NCBI GenBank assembly: GCA_017481325.1
Contig: JAFUPG010000025.1
Coordinates: forward strand, 1 to 28,226
Source: Oscillospiraceae bacterium
GTDB taxonomy: Bacteria; Bacillota_A; Clostridia; Oscillospirales; Oscillospiraceae
Reading direction: 5' to 3'
Length of the DNA stretch: 28,226 nucleotides
Under the pieces are notes generated by a model, which saw only the letters and a list, made by a program, of their open reading frames with translations, did not search any database and was not told where the DNA came from. Each line of letters opens with the position of its first letter. Within the stretch, counting starts at the first letter, position 1. Positions 8,788-16,507 of this stretch are shown piece after piece. A program made the translations under genes and the position numbers.

Positions 8788-9660
8788 TTACTTTCGAAGC
8801 TGATGCAAAGCGGCAATGAAAGAGGGTTCTGTGCCGCAGCAGCCGCCGATCACATCGGCGCCCAGCCGGATCAGCTGCTCCATATGGCGGGCAAATTCCG
8901 GCGCTGTCATGGAATAAACCGCCTCGCCGCTGTCACTGATCTCCGGCATGCCTGCATTGGGCTTGACCAACAGGGGGATGGTGGTGGCGGCTTTCATATT
9001 GCGCACCAGGGCATGGAGCTGTTCCGGGCCGCAGGAGCAGTTGATGCCTGCGGCAGAGGCGCCCATGGCGCTGAAGGTCTGAACAGCCTCTACGCAGTCG
9101 CCGCCAAAATAGGCTTTGCCGTCTGCCTGCACCGTGAGGCTGCACATCACCGGCAGCTGGCAGAGGCTCTGCGCCGCCTCCAGGGCAACGGCAGTCTCGT
9201 CCACGCTGAGCATGGTCTCTATGACCAGCAGATCTACCCCGGCCTCCAGCAGCGCCGTGATCTGCTCTTCGTAAATGGAGAAGAGCTCGCTGTAGGACAT
9301 ACGTCCGATGGGCACCATGGGCTCGCCGGTGGTAGTCAGGTCGCCTGCCACCATAGCTTTGCCCCGGGCAGCTTCCCGGCTGAGAGAGACCAGGCTGCGG
9401 TTTAACTCTGCCACCTGCCGCTCCAGGCCGTGGCGGCGAAGGGAGTAACGGTTGGCAGAAAAGGTGGGGGCATAGAGAATATCCGAACCGGCCTCCACAT
9501 AGCTGCGCTGCAGAGAGAGCAGCGCCTCGGGATGATCGCTGACCCATTGCTCCGTGCAGACCCCCCGGGGCATGCCACGCTTCATGAGATTGGAGCCGGT
9601 AGCGCCGTCCAGCAGCAAAAAGCCTCGGGCGCAACGGGCTGCGAATTCCTGTTTTGTCAT
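8788..9660 (-). CDS. Stand-alone homocysteine S-methyltransferase domain protein (MetH N-terminal type)
   Basis: This 290-residue protein starts at ATG 9660, which overlaps the preceding stop codon (ATGA) and has GGAGG seven bases upstream. It consists only of the zinc-dependent homocysteine-binding barrel: LLLDGATGSNL at the N terminus, then Cys208 in GINCSCGP and Cys274-Cys275 in GGCCGT, the expected zinc ligands. The family moves a methyl group from methylfolate-cobalamin or S-methyl donors to homocysteine, giving methionine. Cobalamin and folate domains are absent, so it needs partners encoded elsewhere or uses another methyl donor. It is the last gene of the carboxypeptidase-glycosylase operon, an unexpected place; function in methionine synthesis is inferred from the family only. 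Confidence 0.87.
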   Translation of the reverse strand: MTKQEFAARCARGFLLLDGATGSNLMKRGMPRGVCTEQWVSDHPEALLSLQRSYVEAGSDILYAPTFSANRYSLRRHGLERQVAELNRSLVSLSREAARGKAMVAGDLTTTGEPMVPIGRMSYSELFSIYEEQITALLEAGVDLLVIETMLSVDETAVALEAAQSLCQLPVMCSLTVQADGKAYFGGDCVEAVQTFSAMGASAAGINCSCGPEQLHALVRNMKAATTIPLLVKPNAGMPEISDSGEAVYSMTAPEFARHMEQLIRLGADVIGGCCGTEPSFIAALHQLRK

Positions 9661-10232
9661 GGCTTTACCTCCGGCATGCAATCCAGGGCAATGGCCATTT
9701 TGCGGAGCAGAAGCAGATCGGAAAAGGTCTCCGGCCGCTTGTTCAGGTCACGCAAAAGGGCGGAGGGGTGGTACATGGCCATATACTGCACCCCGTCCTT
9801 GTCGAACCAGGTGCCATGCTCTCTGGTGATGCGAAAATCCTCCTTGATCAGCCGCTGGGCGGCAATTCTGCCCAGGCAGACAATGATCTTCGGTTGGATG
9901 AGCTCCAGCTGTTTTTTCAGATATCCGATGCAGGCTTCCTGCTCCTGAGGCAGCGGATCACGGTTGTGAGGTGGGCGGCATTTGACGATATTGGCAATGT
10001 AACAATTATATCTGTTCAAATCGATAATGTTGAGCATCTCATCCAGGAGCTTTCCCGCAGCGCCTACAAAAGGCTCACCGCTGAGATCCTCCTGCTGCCC
10101 GGGGCCCTCGCCCACAAAGACAATGTCCGCATGGATGTTTCCCACGCCGAAAACTGCGCTGATCCGCTCCCGGCACAGGGGGCAGGCGGTGCAATCCAGG
10201 CATTGGTTGCGCAGGCGCTCCATCTCAGTCAT
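9657..10232 (-). CDS. Family 4 uracil-DNA glycosylase with iron-sulfur cluster
   Basis: The start is ATG 10232 (191 residues), with AAGGAGGAG six bases upstream; it overlaps the end of the carboxypeptidase gene by 8 bp. The motifs are those of UDGa enzymes: VFVGEGPGQQED (motif A, residues ~38-49), the CLG segment and HPSALLR near the C terminus. Cys11 and Cys14 (CLDC), Cys85 (VKCRPP) and Cys101 (EACIGYL) match the usual four [4Fe-4S] ligands. The enzyme removes uracil from DNA to start base excision repair in the cytoplasm. An in-frame ATG further upstream (10295) would extend into the previous gene with no better ribosome site. Confidence 0.93.
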   Translation of the reverse strand: MTEMERLRNQCLDCTACPLCRERISAVFGVGNIHADIVFVGEGPGQQEDLSGEPFVGAAGKLLDEMLNIIDLNRYNCYIANIVKCRPPHNRDPLPQEQEACIGYLKKQLELIQPKIIVCLGRIAAQRLIKEDFRITREHGTWFDKDGVQYMAMYHPSALLRDLNKRPETFSDLLLLRKMAIALDCMPEVKP

Positions 10233-11694
10233 AGGTTCTCCTCCTTGTGGCATTGCGGCGGCGGCGCTTTGCACGCTTTTTGGCACGGCGCACATTGACC
10301 GCCCGGATGATCAGCAGAATAATCACCAGCAAAAGCACCAGGGCAAAGGGGATGGTCAGATACCAGTAGTGCATCAGATCCGACCAGATGCCGCTGTCCC
10401 CTTCTTCGGTAACGGCATCCACCTGGGCCACCTGATGGCCTCCCACAGAATTGAGAGTGACCAGATCCGCACTGGTCAGGGGGATATTGTCATAGTAGGC
10501 GGTGACCACGCCCACCTTCTGTCCCTCTTCCACGGGAGCCTGAAGGACACTGCCGCCGGTATAGTCCAGGCGGAGACTGATCAGGGCGGGGTCATAGTCT
10601 ACAGGCAGAAGCACTTCCTTGCTCTCGGCGGCATGCACCAGCACCCGGTTGGACAGGCCGTTGGACACCTCGCACTGCTCCAGCATGGCAAGGTCGGAGA
10701 GCACCTGCACAAAGTCATACTTGCGGAATCCGAAGTTAAAGAGGTCAATGGTCTCCAGAAAACGCATATCCAGCGGCCTGCTCTCGGCATCGTAGAGGGT
10801 TTCGCAGCCGCAGACCACCGTGAGATAGGCCATCTCACCATTGGAGCAGGTGGAGATCAGGCAGCCGCCGGCAGGGGTGGTGAAGCCGGTCTTGATGCCC
10901 TGGGCATTTTCGTAGTAGTAGCGGTCGGTTTCGTGGGTGGAGGTCAGGTGGTTGGTGGTGCGCAGATAGCGCTCCTCGGACTTGTTGGTGGTAGGCACGG
11001 TGTGCTCCACGGTGGTGGAGAACTCACGGAACTGCAGATTCTGCCAGGCCCAGCAGGCCAAAATGGCCAGATCGTGGGCGGTGGTGTAGTGGTCATCATC
11101 GTGGAGGCCGTGGGTGTTGGCGAAGTGGGTATTCTTCATGCCGATCTCGGCGGCCTTGCTGTTCATGGCATTGACAAAGCTGTCGATACTGCCGGAGATA
11201 TACTCGGCAATGACATTGCAGCCCTCGTTGGCAGAGGAGATCATAATGCAGTACAGCAGCTCACGCAGGGTGATCTCCTCCCCCTCCAGAAGGCCGACGG
11301 TACTGCCGTAGATGTTCAGATTCTGCAGCGCTGTATCAGAGACCGTCAGGACATCATCCAGATTGCCGTGCTCCAGCGCCAGCATGCAGGTCATGATCTT
11401 GGTCAGCGAGGCAGGATAGAGCTTTTTATCCATGTCCTGGGCGAAGACGATGGTATTGGTATTGAGCTCCACCAGCACCGCCGCCTTGGCAAGGGCCTTG
11501 TAGGTGGTGGGGAAGATGGACTCCTTCAGCGGTTCGGGCTTGCCGAAGCTGCTGGGCAGATCTTCCGGCGTTGTTACCTCTTCGGTGGCCTCCGTGGACT
11601 CGGTGACTTCTTCGGTCTCCGCAAAACAGGGCGTGATCAGGCTCAGCAGGAGCAGGAACGCCAGCAAAACAGTTAGAAAACGGTATTTTTTCAT
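10225..11694 (-). CDS. D-alanyl-D-alanine carboxypeptidase (DacF/PBP5 type, S11 peptidase)
   Basis: This 489-residue protein begins with a signal peptide (MKKYRFLTVLLAFLLLLSLITPCFA), followed by a Glu/Thr-rich linker. The three penicillin-binding motifs are present: Ser96-Leu-Thr-Lys99, Ser154-Ala-Asn156 and Lys268-Thr-Gly270. A beta-rich domain follows, then one membrane helix (YLTIPFALVLLLVIILLII) and a strongly basic tail. It trims the terminal D-Ala from peptidoglycan stem peptides outside the cell; the anchor is a true transmembrane helix rather than the usual amphipathic one. It is first in a coupled operon with the glycosylase and methyltransferase. In Bacillus, dacF directly precedes spoIIA; here a DD-carboxypeptidase lies ~4.5 kb from spoIIAA and on the opposite strand. 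Confidence 0.93.
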   Translation of the reverse strand: MKKYRFLTVLLAFLLLLSLITPCFAETEEVTESTEATEEVTTPEDLPSSFGKPEPLKESIFPTTYKALAKAAVLVELNTNTIVFAQDMDKKLYPASLTKIMTCMLALEHGNLDDVLTVSDTALQNLNIYGSTVGLLEGEEITLRELLYCIMISSANEGCNVIAEYISGSIDSFVNAMNSKAAEIGMKNTHFANTHGLHDDDHYTTAHDLAILACWAWQNLQFREFSTTVEHTVPTTNKSEERYLRTTNHLTSTHETDRYYYENAQGIKTGFTTPAGGCLISTCSNGEMAYLTVVCGCETLYDAESRPLDMRFLETIDLFNFGFRKYDFVQVLSDLAMLEQCEVSNGLSNRVLVHAAESKEVLLPVDYDPALISLRLDYTGGSVLQAPVEEGQKVGVVTAYYDNIPLTSADLVTLNSVGGHQVAQVDAVTEEGDSGIWSDLMHYWYLTIPFALVLLLVIILLIIRAVNVRRAKKRAKRRRRNATRRRTYD

Positions 11695-11723
11695 AAATAT
11701 CCCCCGAAACGCCCCGGTTTATG

Positions 11724-11753
11724 TTGCCGCAGGCGACAAATGTGTGGTATAAT
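11724..11753 (+). promoter_or_regulatory. Extended -10 promoter of the ComEA-like operon
   Basis: TATAAT (11748-11753) is preceded by TGG, forming an extended -10. A partial -35 (TTGCCG, 11724-11729) lies 18 bp upstream. The start would be near 11760, giving a ~58-base leader. Confidence 0.65.
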
Positions 11754-11767
11754 ATAGCTTAGCTTCT

Positions 11768-11795
11768 ATTATACCAAAAATCACGTTGATGTCAA
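11768..11795 (-). promoter_or_regulatory. Strong promoter of the carboxypeptidase operon, facing the opposite promoter
   Basis: On the minus strand TTGACA (11795-11790), a 16-bp spacer ending in TGG and TATAAT (11773-11768) form a near-consensus promoter. The start near 11761 practically coincides with that of the plus-strand promoter, so the two face each other. The two -10 boxes form a 9-bp inverted repeat (GGTATAATA 11746-11754, TATTATACC 11767-11775). Confidence 0.8.
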
Positions 11796-11818
11796 CGCAC
11801 TTGCAGAGGAAAAAGAAG

Positions 11819-12691
11819 ATGAAAGAAATCAAAGGAAGTGCCGTTTTGATCATACTGACCCTGGCGCTGTGCTGCTTTTTCGGCGGATTCCTGCTGGGGA
11901 ACATCGGCGGAGACCGGGCGGAGATCTCCACCCAGCAGTCGCTGACCACCACAGCCTCTACCCTGGACTCCCGGGACAGCGCTGAGGACGACGAAAGCAA
12001 CATTTTCCCCATTAACATCAACACCGCCGATCTCTACATGCTGATGGAACTGCCCGAAATTGGCGAGGTCTTCGCCCAGCGGATCATTGACTACCGGGAG
12101 CAGACAGGTCCCTTCCTCAGCATTGAGGAGATCATGATGGTCAAGGGTATCGGCGAGGGGCGCTTTGAGGAGCTGAAACACTACATCACAGTGGGCGATG
12201 TGCCCGCACCCCAGACAGAGCCTCCCACCGGCGGAGAGGATGCAGCTGCGCTGATCAACATTAACACCGCAGAGAAAGAAGAACTGATGAGCCTCCCCGG
12301 GATCGGCGAGACCTACGCAGAGCAGATCATTGCCTACCGGGAGGAACAGGGGCCTTTCACCTCCATTGAGGAGATCATGAAGGTCAGCGGCATTGGGGAA
12401 AGCCGGTTTGAGAGTCTGAAGGGGCTGATCACCGTGGGCGATGTTGCCCCCACAGAAACACAAAACAAAGAGGACGAGTCCACAGGCTTCCCCGTAAACA
12501 TCAACACCGCCGACCTGGAGACCCTCATGACTTTGCCCGGGATCGGCGAGACCTACGCTCAACGGATCATCGACTACCGGGAAGAAAACGGCGTTTTTTC
12601 CTCCATTGAAGAAATTATGGAAGTCAGTGGCATCAGTGAAAGCCGTTTTGAGAAAATCAAGGACTATATTACCGTGGAGGATACTGAATGA
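11819..12691 (+). CDS. Membrane-anchored ComEA-like protein with three helix-hairpin-helix repeats
   Basis: The best start is ATG 11819 (290 residues), with GAGG nine bases upstream; in-frame starts at 11786/11789 lack such a site and lie in the promoter region. Residues ~6-28 form one membrane helix (AVLIILTLALCCFFGGFLLG), then a short acidic linker. Three copies of a ~75-residue unit follow, each reading ININTAD, LM-x-LPxIGE, QRIIDYRE, SIEEIM-x-V-x-GIGE-x-RFE and YITV. This is the ComEA-type DNA-binding fold. ComEA normally has one copy and binds incoming DNA at the cell surface during competence. Here no other competence gene is nearby and the gene is coupled (ATGA overlap) to a two-component system, so DNA uptake is only a guess. 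Confidence 0.85.
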   Translation: MKEIKGSAVLIILTLALCCFFGGFLLGNIGGDRAEISTQQSLTTTASTLDSRDSAEDDESNIFPININTADLYMLMELPEIGEVFAQRIIDYREQTGPFLSIEEIMMVKGIGEGRFEELKHYITVGDVPAPQTEPPTGGEDAAALININTAEKEELMSLPGIGETYAEQIIAYREEQGPFTSIEEIMKVSGIGESRFESLKGLITVGDVAPTETQNKEDESTGFPVNINTADLETLMTLPGIGETYAQRIIDYREENGVFSSIEEIMEVSGISESRFEKIKDYITVEDTE

Positions 12692-13362
12692 AAATTCTGG
12701 TTGTTGACGACGAGCCCCTGCTGGTCAAGGGCATTAAATTTAATCTGCAGAACGATGGCTACGAGGTCATTACCGGCTCCAACGGCGCTGAGGCCATTGA
12801 GCTGGCACGGGACCCCGACATCGGTCTCATTGTGCTGGACGTGATGATGCCGGAGGTGGACGGTCTGGAGGCCTGCCGCCGAATTCGGGAATTTTCCGAC
12901 GTTCCGGTGATCATGCTCACCGCCCGTACCGATGACATGGACAAGCTGCTGGGCTTTGAACAGGGTGCGGACGATTATCTCACCAAGCCCTTCAACATTC
13001 TGGAGCTGAAGGCCAGGATCCGTGCGCTGCTGCGGCGGAGCGGCAAACGGGAGACCAAGCAGAGCCGCATTACCGTGGGTGCCATTACCCTGGACTCCTC
13101 GGAGCGGAATGTGTACAAAAACGGCATTCCGGCGGATCTCACCGCCAGAGAGTTTGACGTGGTGGAGCTGCTGATGCGCAATCCCAACCGGGTCTACTCC
13201 AGAGACAGTCTGCTGGATCTGATCTGGGCCTATGAGTACCGCAGTGACATCCGCACGGTGGACGTGCATATCCGCCGGATCCGTGAAAAACTGGAAACCG
13301 TTCCGGCCGAGCCGGAGTACTTTATGACAAAATGGGGAGTTGGGTACTATTTCAAAGCGTAA
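12688..13362 (+). CDS. OmpR/PhoB-family response regulator
   Basis: This 224-residue protein starts at ATG 12688 overlapping the preceding stop (ATGA), with GGAGG seven bases upstream. The receiver domain (1-118) has the acidic pair Asp7-Asp8, the phospho-acceptor Asp51 (IVLDVMMPEVDG), Thr78 and Lys100 (TKPF). The C-terminal winged helix (about 125-224) has the usual LTAREFDVVELLM, DVHIRRIREKLE and TKWGVGYYF. It is a transcription factor phosphorylated by the kinase encoded next. Its targets cannot be read from sequence; autoregulation of the operon is plausible. Confidence 0.95.
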   Translation: MKILVVDDEPLLVKGIKFNLQNDGYEVITGSNGAEAIELARDPDIGLIVLDVMMPEVDGLEACRRIREFSDVPVIMLTARTDDMDKLLGFEQGADDYLTKPFNILELKARIRALLRRSGKRETKQSRITVGAITLDSSERNVYKNGIPADLTAREFDVVELLMRNPNRVYSRDSLLDLIWAYEYRSDIRTVDVHIRRIREKLETVPAEPEYFMTKWGVGYYFKA

Positions 13363-13375
13363 AAGATGGCTGTCC

Positions 13376-14782
13376 ATGCTGCCTGCCAGCTCACAGCTGC
13401 GCAATGCCATCATCTACATTCTGATCATTGGCATTGCCCTCTTTTTCCTGAATATTTATGCCTCCGGCAAGCTGCGCAGCATGGTCTTCAGTTCCCAGGA
13501 ACGGGCGCTGAGTGACAAAGCGCAGCTGATTTCCGCTGCCCTTTTGCAGGCAGATACCCTGACCGCCTCCGCTATTGAGAGCAGCATCAACGCCTCGGAG
13601 GAGCTGTCTGCCACCCGCAGTGTGGTCACCGACGGCGGCGGCTTTGCCCTCTATGATTCGCTGGAGATCGGCAATGCCGAGGGCAAACTGCTGCTCTTCC
13701 CCGAGATCGTCACCGCAGCCCAGGGAAATCAGGTGGTCTACAGCCGCTTTGCCGACGGTGCCATCGAGACCCGTGCCGCCATTCCTCTAATGCGAAACGG
13801 CCAAGTGCTGGGCGTGGTGTACCTGATGCAGTACGACACCGATCTGGGCGCTCTGATCACGGCTCTGGAGACCAATATTCTGCGCATTTCCGTCGGCTTG
13901 GAGCTGGCGATCATTCTGGTTGCCATGCTCCTCTCCGGTGCTTTCTCCCTGCGGCTGCGCAAGATCCTCTATTCCATCCGTGCCATGCGTGACGGCGACT
14001 ACAGCCAAAAGCTGGACGTTCGGGGCCACGACGAGCTGGCGAAGCTGGGACGGGAGTTTAACACCCTGTCCGACCGTCTGGAGGAATCGGAGCAGCGGCG
14101 GCGGCAGTTCGTCTCTGATGCCTCTCACGAATTGAAGACGCCTTTGGCCTCTATTAAGCTGCTGTCGGACTCCATTTTGCAAAATGAGATGGATCTGCAA
14201 ACCCAGCGGGAGTTCATCGGTGACATTGGCAGAGAGGCCGACCGTCTGGGTCGTCTGTCCCAAAAGCTGCTGGCGCTGACCAAGCTGGACAGCAATCTGG
14301 AGGACGAACGGGAGATCATCGATGCCGCTCCCACGGTGGAAAAGGTGATCCGTATGCTGCGGCCGCTGGCAGAGCTCCGCAATATCACCATCACCCAGGA
14401 GCTGCAGCCCTGCGGTGTGATGACCGTGGAGGACGACCTTTATCAGATCGTATTTAATCTGGTGGAAAATGCCATTAAGTACAACAAGGACGGCGGTTCG
14501 GTGGAGGTGCGGCTGCTGCGGCAGGAGGCGGATCTTCTGCTCACCGTCTCCGACACCGGCGCAGGCATTCCTGCCGATGCCATGGAGCATATTTTCGACC
14601 GCTTCTACCGTGTGGACAAGGCACGCAGCCGTGCCGCCGGCGGTGCCGGATTGGGTCTTTCCATCGTCTCCGACATGGTGAAGCGCAACTACGGCACGGT
14701 GCAGGTGCGCCCCGGAGAGCGCTGCGGCACGGTGTTCACCGTTACCTTCCCGATTTTTGAGATCTCGGAGGAGCTGCCATGA
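13376..14782 (+). CDS. Sensor histidine kinase, partner of the upstream response regulator
   Basis: ATG 13376 gives 468 residues. An alternative TTG at 13340 would add twelve residues (GTISKRKRWLS) and overlap the regulator gene, but its GGGGAG directly abuts the start codon; the start is uncertain. Order: membrane helix ~10-32, an extracytoplasmic sensor of ~140 residues, second helix ~174-196, HAMP linker (LRKILYSIRAMRDGDYSQKL), HisKA with His251 (SDASHELKTPLAS), and the ATPase domain with N box NLVENAIKYN, G1 DTGAGIP and G2 GGAGLGLSIV. All catalytic elements are present. The sensor part is of no class I can name. The downstream lipoprotein is translationally coupled and might take part in sensing (inference). 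Confidence 0.92.
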   Translation: MLPASSQLRNAIIYILIIGIALFFLNIYASGKLRSMVFSSQERALSDKAQLISAALLQADTLTASAIESSINASEELSATRSVVTDGGGFALYDSLEIGNAEGKLLLFPEIVTAAQGNQVVYSRFADGAIETRAAIPLMRNGQVLGVVYLMQYDTDLGALITALETNILRISVGLELAIILVAMLLSGAFSLRLRKILYSIRAMRDGDYSQKLDVRGHDELAKLGREFNTLSDRLEESEQRRRQFVSDASHELKTPLASIKLLSDSILQNEMDLQTQREFIGDIGREADRLGRLSQKLLALTKLDSNLEDEREIIDAAPTVEKVIRMLRPLAELRNITITQELQPCGVMTVEDDLYQIVFNLVENAIKYNKDGGSVEVRLLRQEADLLLTVSDTGAGIPADAMEHIFDRFYRVDKARSRAAGGAGLGLSIVSDMVKRNYGTVQVRPGERCGTVFTVTFPIFEISEELP

Positions 14783-16077
14783 AAAAGAAACTGCTTTGCC
14801 TGCTCCTGGCTCTGCTCCTGTTTCTTGCTGCCTGTCAGCGGACAACACCGGAGCCTGCGCCATCTTTCTATTTCTACTATCCCCGGCAGGAGGTCTCCTA
14901 TGACGGTGGCACAGCGCTGCTGTCCCAGGGTACACACATCGACCCCAACAGCATTGAGCCAAAACACCTGATGACCCACTATCTCTCCGCAGCGCTGCCG
15001 GAGGGCGCTCTTCCCGTCCTTCCCGATGGCTGGTATTTGTCCGACACCCGCACAGAAGGCGACTCCGTCCACCTGATTTTTGTGGGCGCTCCCGTTTCCG
15101 CTGCCCAAAGCTCCATGACCTGCGTCTGTCTGGCGCAGACCCTGGTGCAGCTTCCCTCCGTGCGAAGTGTCAGTATTTCTATCCCGGGCAACAGCGAACC
15201 CGTGACCCTCACCGCCAAGGCCATTCTCCTGTCGGATACCGGCATGCTCCCCCAGGAGGAGCAGGTAGTGCTCTACTTCCCCGATGCCCAGCGGCGCTAT
15301 CTGGTGGCGCAGAGCGTCTCCATCAGCGAGGCGGAAAGTCAGGATAAGCCGACTTTCATTCTGTCCCGGCTTTTAGAGCAGTCCGACAACAGCGGCATTC
15401 CCAGCGGAACGAGGCTGCTGTCCGTTGCTGTGGAAAACGGGATCTGCACCGTGGATCTCTCCTCGGAGTTTGCGCAAAAGGGCTTTGCGGATTTTGCCTC
15501 GGAGCGTTTGGCGGTTTATTCCATTGTGAACTCCCTGACGGAGCTGCCGGAGATCAGCACCGTTGACCTCTGGGTCTCCGGTGCGCCCCTGGAACGGCTG
15601 GGCTATCTGGATCTCAGCAGTGGCCTGGCCCGGGATACCCGTCTGCTGTCCACTGCCCTGGGCGAGGACCGTCTGGATATTGAGCTGTACCCCGCCGCTC
15701 AGGACACCGGGCTTTTGGCTCCCATCCCCTATGTGCTGGAGCTGGAGGACGGCGACTCCACTGCGGATCGGCTGATCGCTGCCCTGATCGCCTACGAGGG
15801 AAGCAACGGGCTGGTCAACTGCATCCCCCAGGGCACCAAGCTGCTGTCCGTTCGAATGGAAGGCAGCACCTGCGTGCTGGACTTTACCGGTGAATTCCTG
15901 GCAGGCTGTCATGACATCAGCGAGGAGATGCTGGCCGTCCGTTCGGTGATCGCCACCGTCTGCCAGCTGCCGGAGATCTCCGCTGTGGAAATTCTGGTGG
16001 AGGGCATTGAGCCGGATTATCGTGATCCTGCGCTGGCTCGTCTTCGTATGCCGGCGGATGCCTGGTTTGTGGACTGA
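14779..16077 (+). CDS. GerMN-domain lipoprotein
   Basis: This 432-residue protein starts at ATG 14779 overlapping the kinase stop (ATGA), with GGAGGAG upstream. The N terminus is a lipoprotein signal with lipobox LAAC (Cys19). Two clear GerMN domains follow: about 203-272 (IPSGTRLLSVAVENGICTVDLSSEF, then YSIVNSLTELPEISTVDLWV) and about 332-412 (IPQGTKLLSVRMEGSTCVLDFTGEF, then ATVCQLPEISAVEILVEG). Residues ~66-138 look like a degenerate third copy (LAQTLVQLPSVRSVSI). GerM of sporulators is a lipoprotein needed for engulfment and germination; the family is also found in proteins of two-component loci such as LpqB/MtrAB, so a kinase-modulating role is equally possible. It is the last gene of this operon. 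Confidence 0.88.
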   Translation: MKKKLLCLLLALLLFLAACQRTTPEPAPSFYFYYPRQEVSYDGGTALLSQGTHIDPNSIEPKHLMTHYLSAALPEGALPVLPDGWYLSDTRTEGDSVHLIFVGAPVSAAQSSMTCVCLAQTLVQLPSVRSVSISIPGNSEPVTLTAKAILLSDTGMLPQEEQVVLYFPDAQRRYLVAQSVSISEAESQDKPTFILSRLLEQSDNSGIPSGTRLLSVAVENGICTVDLSSEFAQKGFADFASERLAVYSIVNSLTELPEISTVDLWVSGAPLERLGYLDLSSGLARDTRLLSTALGEDRLDIELYPAAQDTGLLAPIPYVLELEDGDSTADRLIAALIAYEGSNGLVNCIPQGTKLLSVRMEGSTCVLDFTGEFLAGCHDISEEMLAVRSVIATVCQLPEISAVEILVEGIEPDYRDPALARLRMPADAWFVD

Positions 16078-16100
16078 AAATTTTGCTCCCTTCCCTTTCT

Positions 16101-16134
16101 TTCGACAGCCTGCGCAAAAAATGCATCGTATAAT
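16101..16134 (+). promoter_or_regulatory. Candidate Spo0A-activated promoter of the sigma-F operon
   Basis: TTCGACA (16101-16107) is the reverse complement of the core Spo0A box TGTCGAA. TATAAT follows at 16129-16134, a 21-bp gap, like the long spacing of Spo0A-activated sigma-A promoters such as spoIIG. No convincing sigma-H pair is visible, although Bacillus spoIIA uses sigma-H. The start would be near 16141. Confidence 0.55.
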
Positions 16135-16172
16135 GAACGCATATGGTGAATTCCATATGCGTTCATTTTTTT
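16132..16172 (+). terminator. Terminator of the kinase/GerMN operon with the spoIIA -10 in its left arm
   Basis: A perfect 15-bp stem (16132-16146 and 16153-16167) with a 6-base loop is followed by seven T (16166-16172). The last bases of TATAAT form the first bases of the stem. RNA started near 16141 would carry only the inner 6 bp, so the hairpin should stop read-through from upstream but not transcription from the spoIIA promoter (inference). Confidence 0.85.
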
Positions 16173-16186
16173 GCGAGGAGGAGCCT

Positions 16187-16507
16187 ATGAAATTGACAAG
16201 TTATGTGCAGGACAGGCAGTTGACCGTGGCGCTGACCGGAGAGATCGACCACCACCGGGCAAGGCAGATCATGGCGCAGATCACAGAGAAAATCGACTGT
16301 TTCCTGCCCCTGCGCTGCATCTTAGATTTTCAGGACGTACGGTTTATGGATTCCAGCGGCATTGCGGTGGTTCTGCATACCCTCAGGCAGATGCGTGCGC
16401 TGCAGGGCAAGCTGATCCTGCAGAACATTCCGCCCCAGCCATACAAAGTGCTGCACGCCGCCGGCATTGAAAAAATCACAGATATCAAGGAGGAGTGTAT
16501 CCCATGA
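16187..16507 (+). CDS. spoIIAA: Anti-sigma-F factor antagonist SpoIIAA (STAS domain)
   Basis: This 106-residue protein starts at ATG 16187 with AGGAGGAG five bases upstream. It is a single STAS domain with the signature RFMDSSGIAVVLHTL; Ser56-Ser57 holds the serine that SpoIIAB phosphorylates and SpoIIE dephosphorylates. Unphosphorylated SpoIIAA binds SpoIIAB and frees sigma-F in the forespore. Length and gene order match the family exactly. Its stop overlaps the next start (ATGA), coupling translation of the two partners. Confidence 0.95.
   Translation: MKLTSYVQDRQLTVALTGEIDHHRARQIMAQITEKIDCFLPLRCILDFQDVRFMDSSGIAVVLHTLRQMRALQGKLILQNIPPQPYKVLHAAGIEKITDIKEECIP

Noticed and set aside
10027..11676. 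Plus-strand 549-codon open frame
   Set aside because: It is antisense to the carboxypeptidase and glycosylase genes, both of which show complete motifs.
16146..16156. Sigma-H-type -10 (GTGAATTCC) for spoIIA
   Set aside because: It sits in the terminator loop and has no matching -35 at the right distance.
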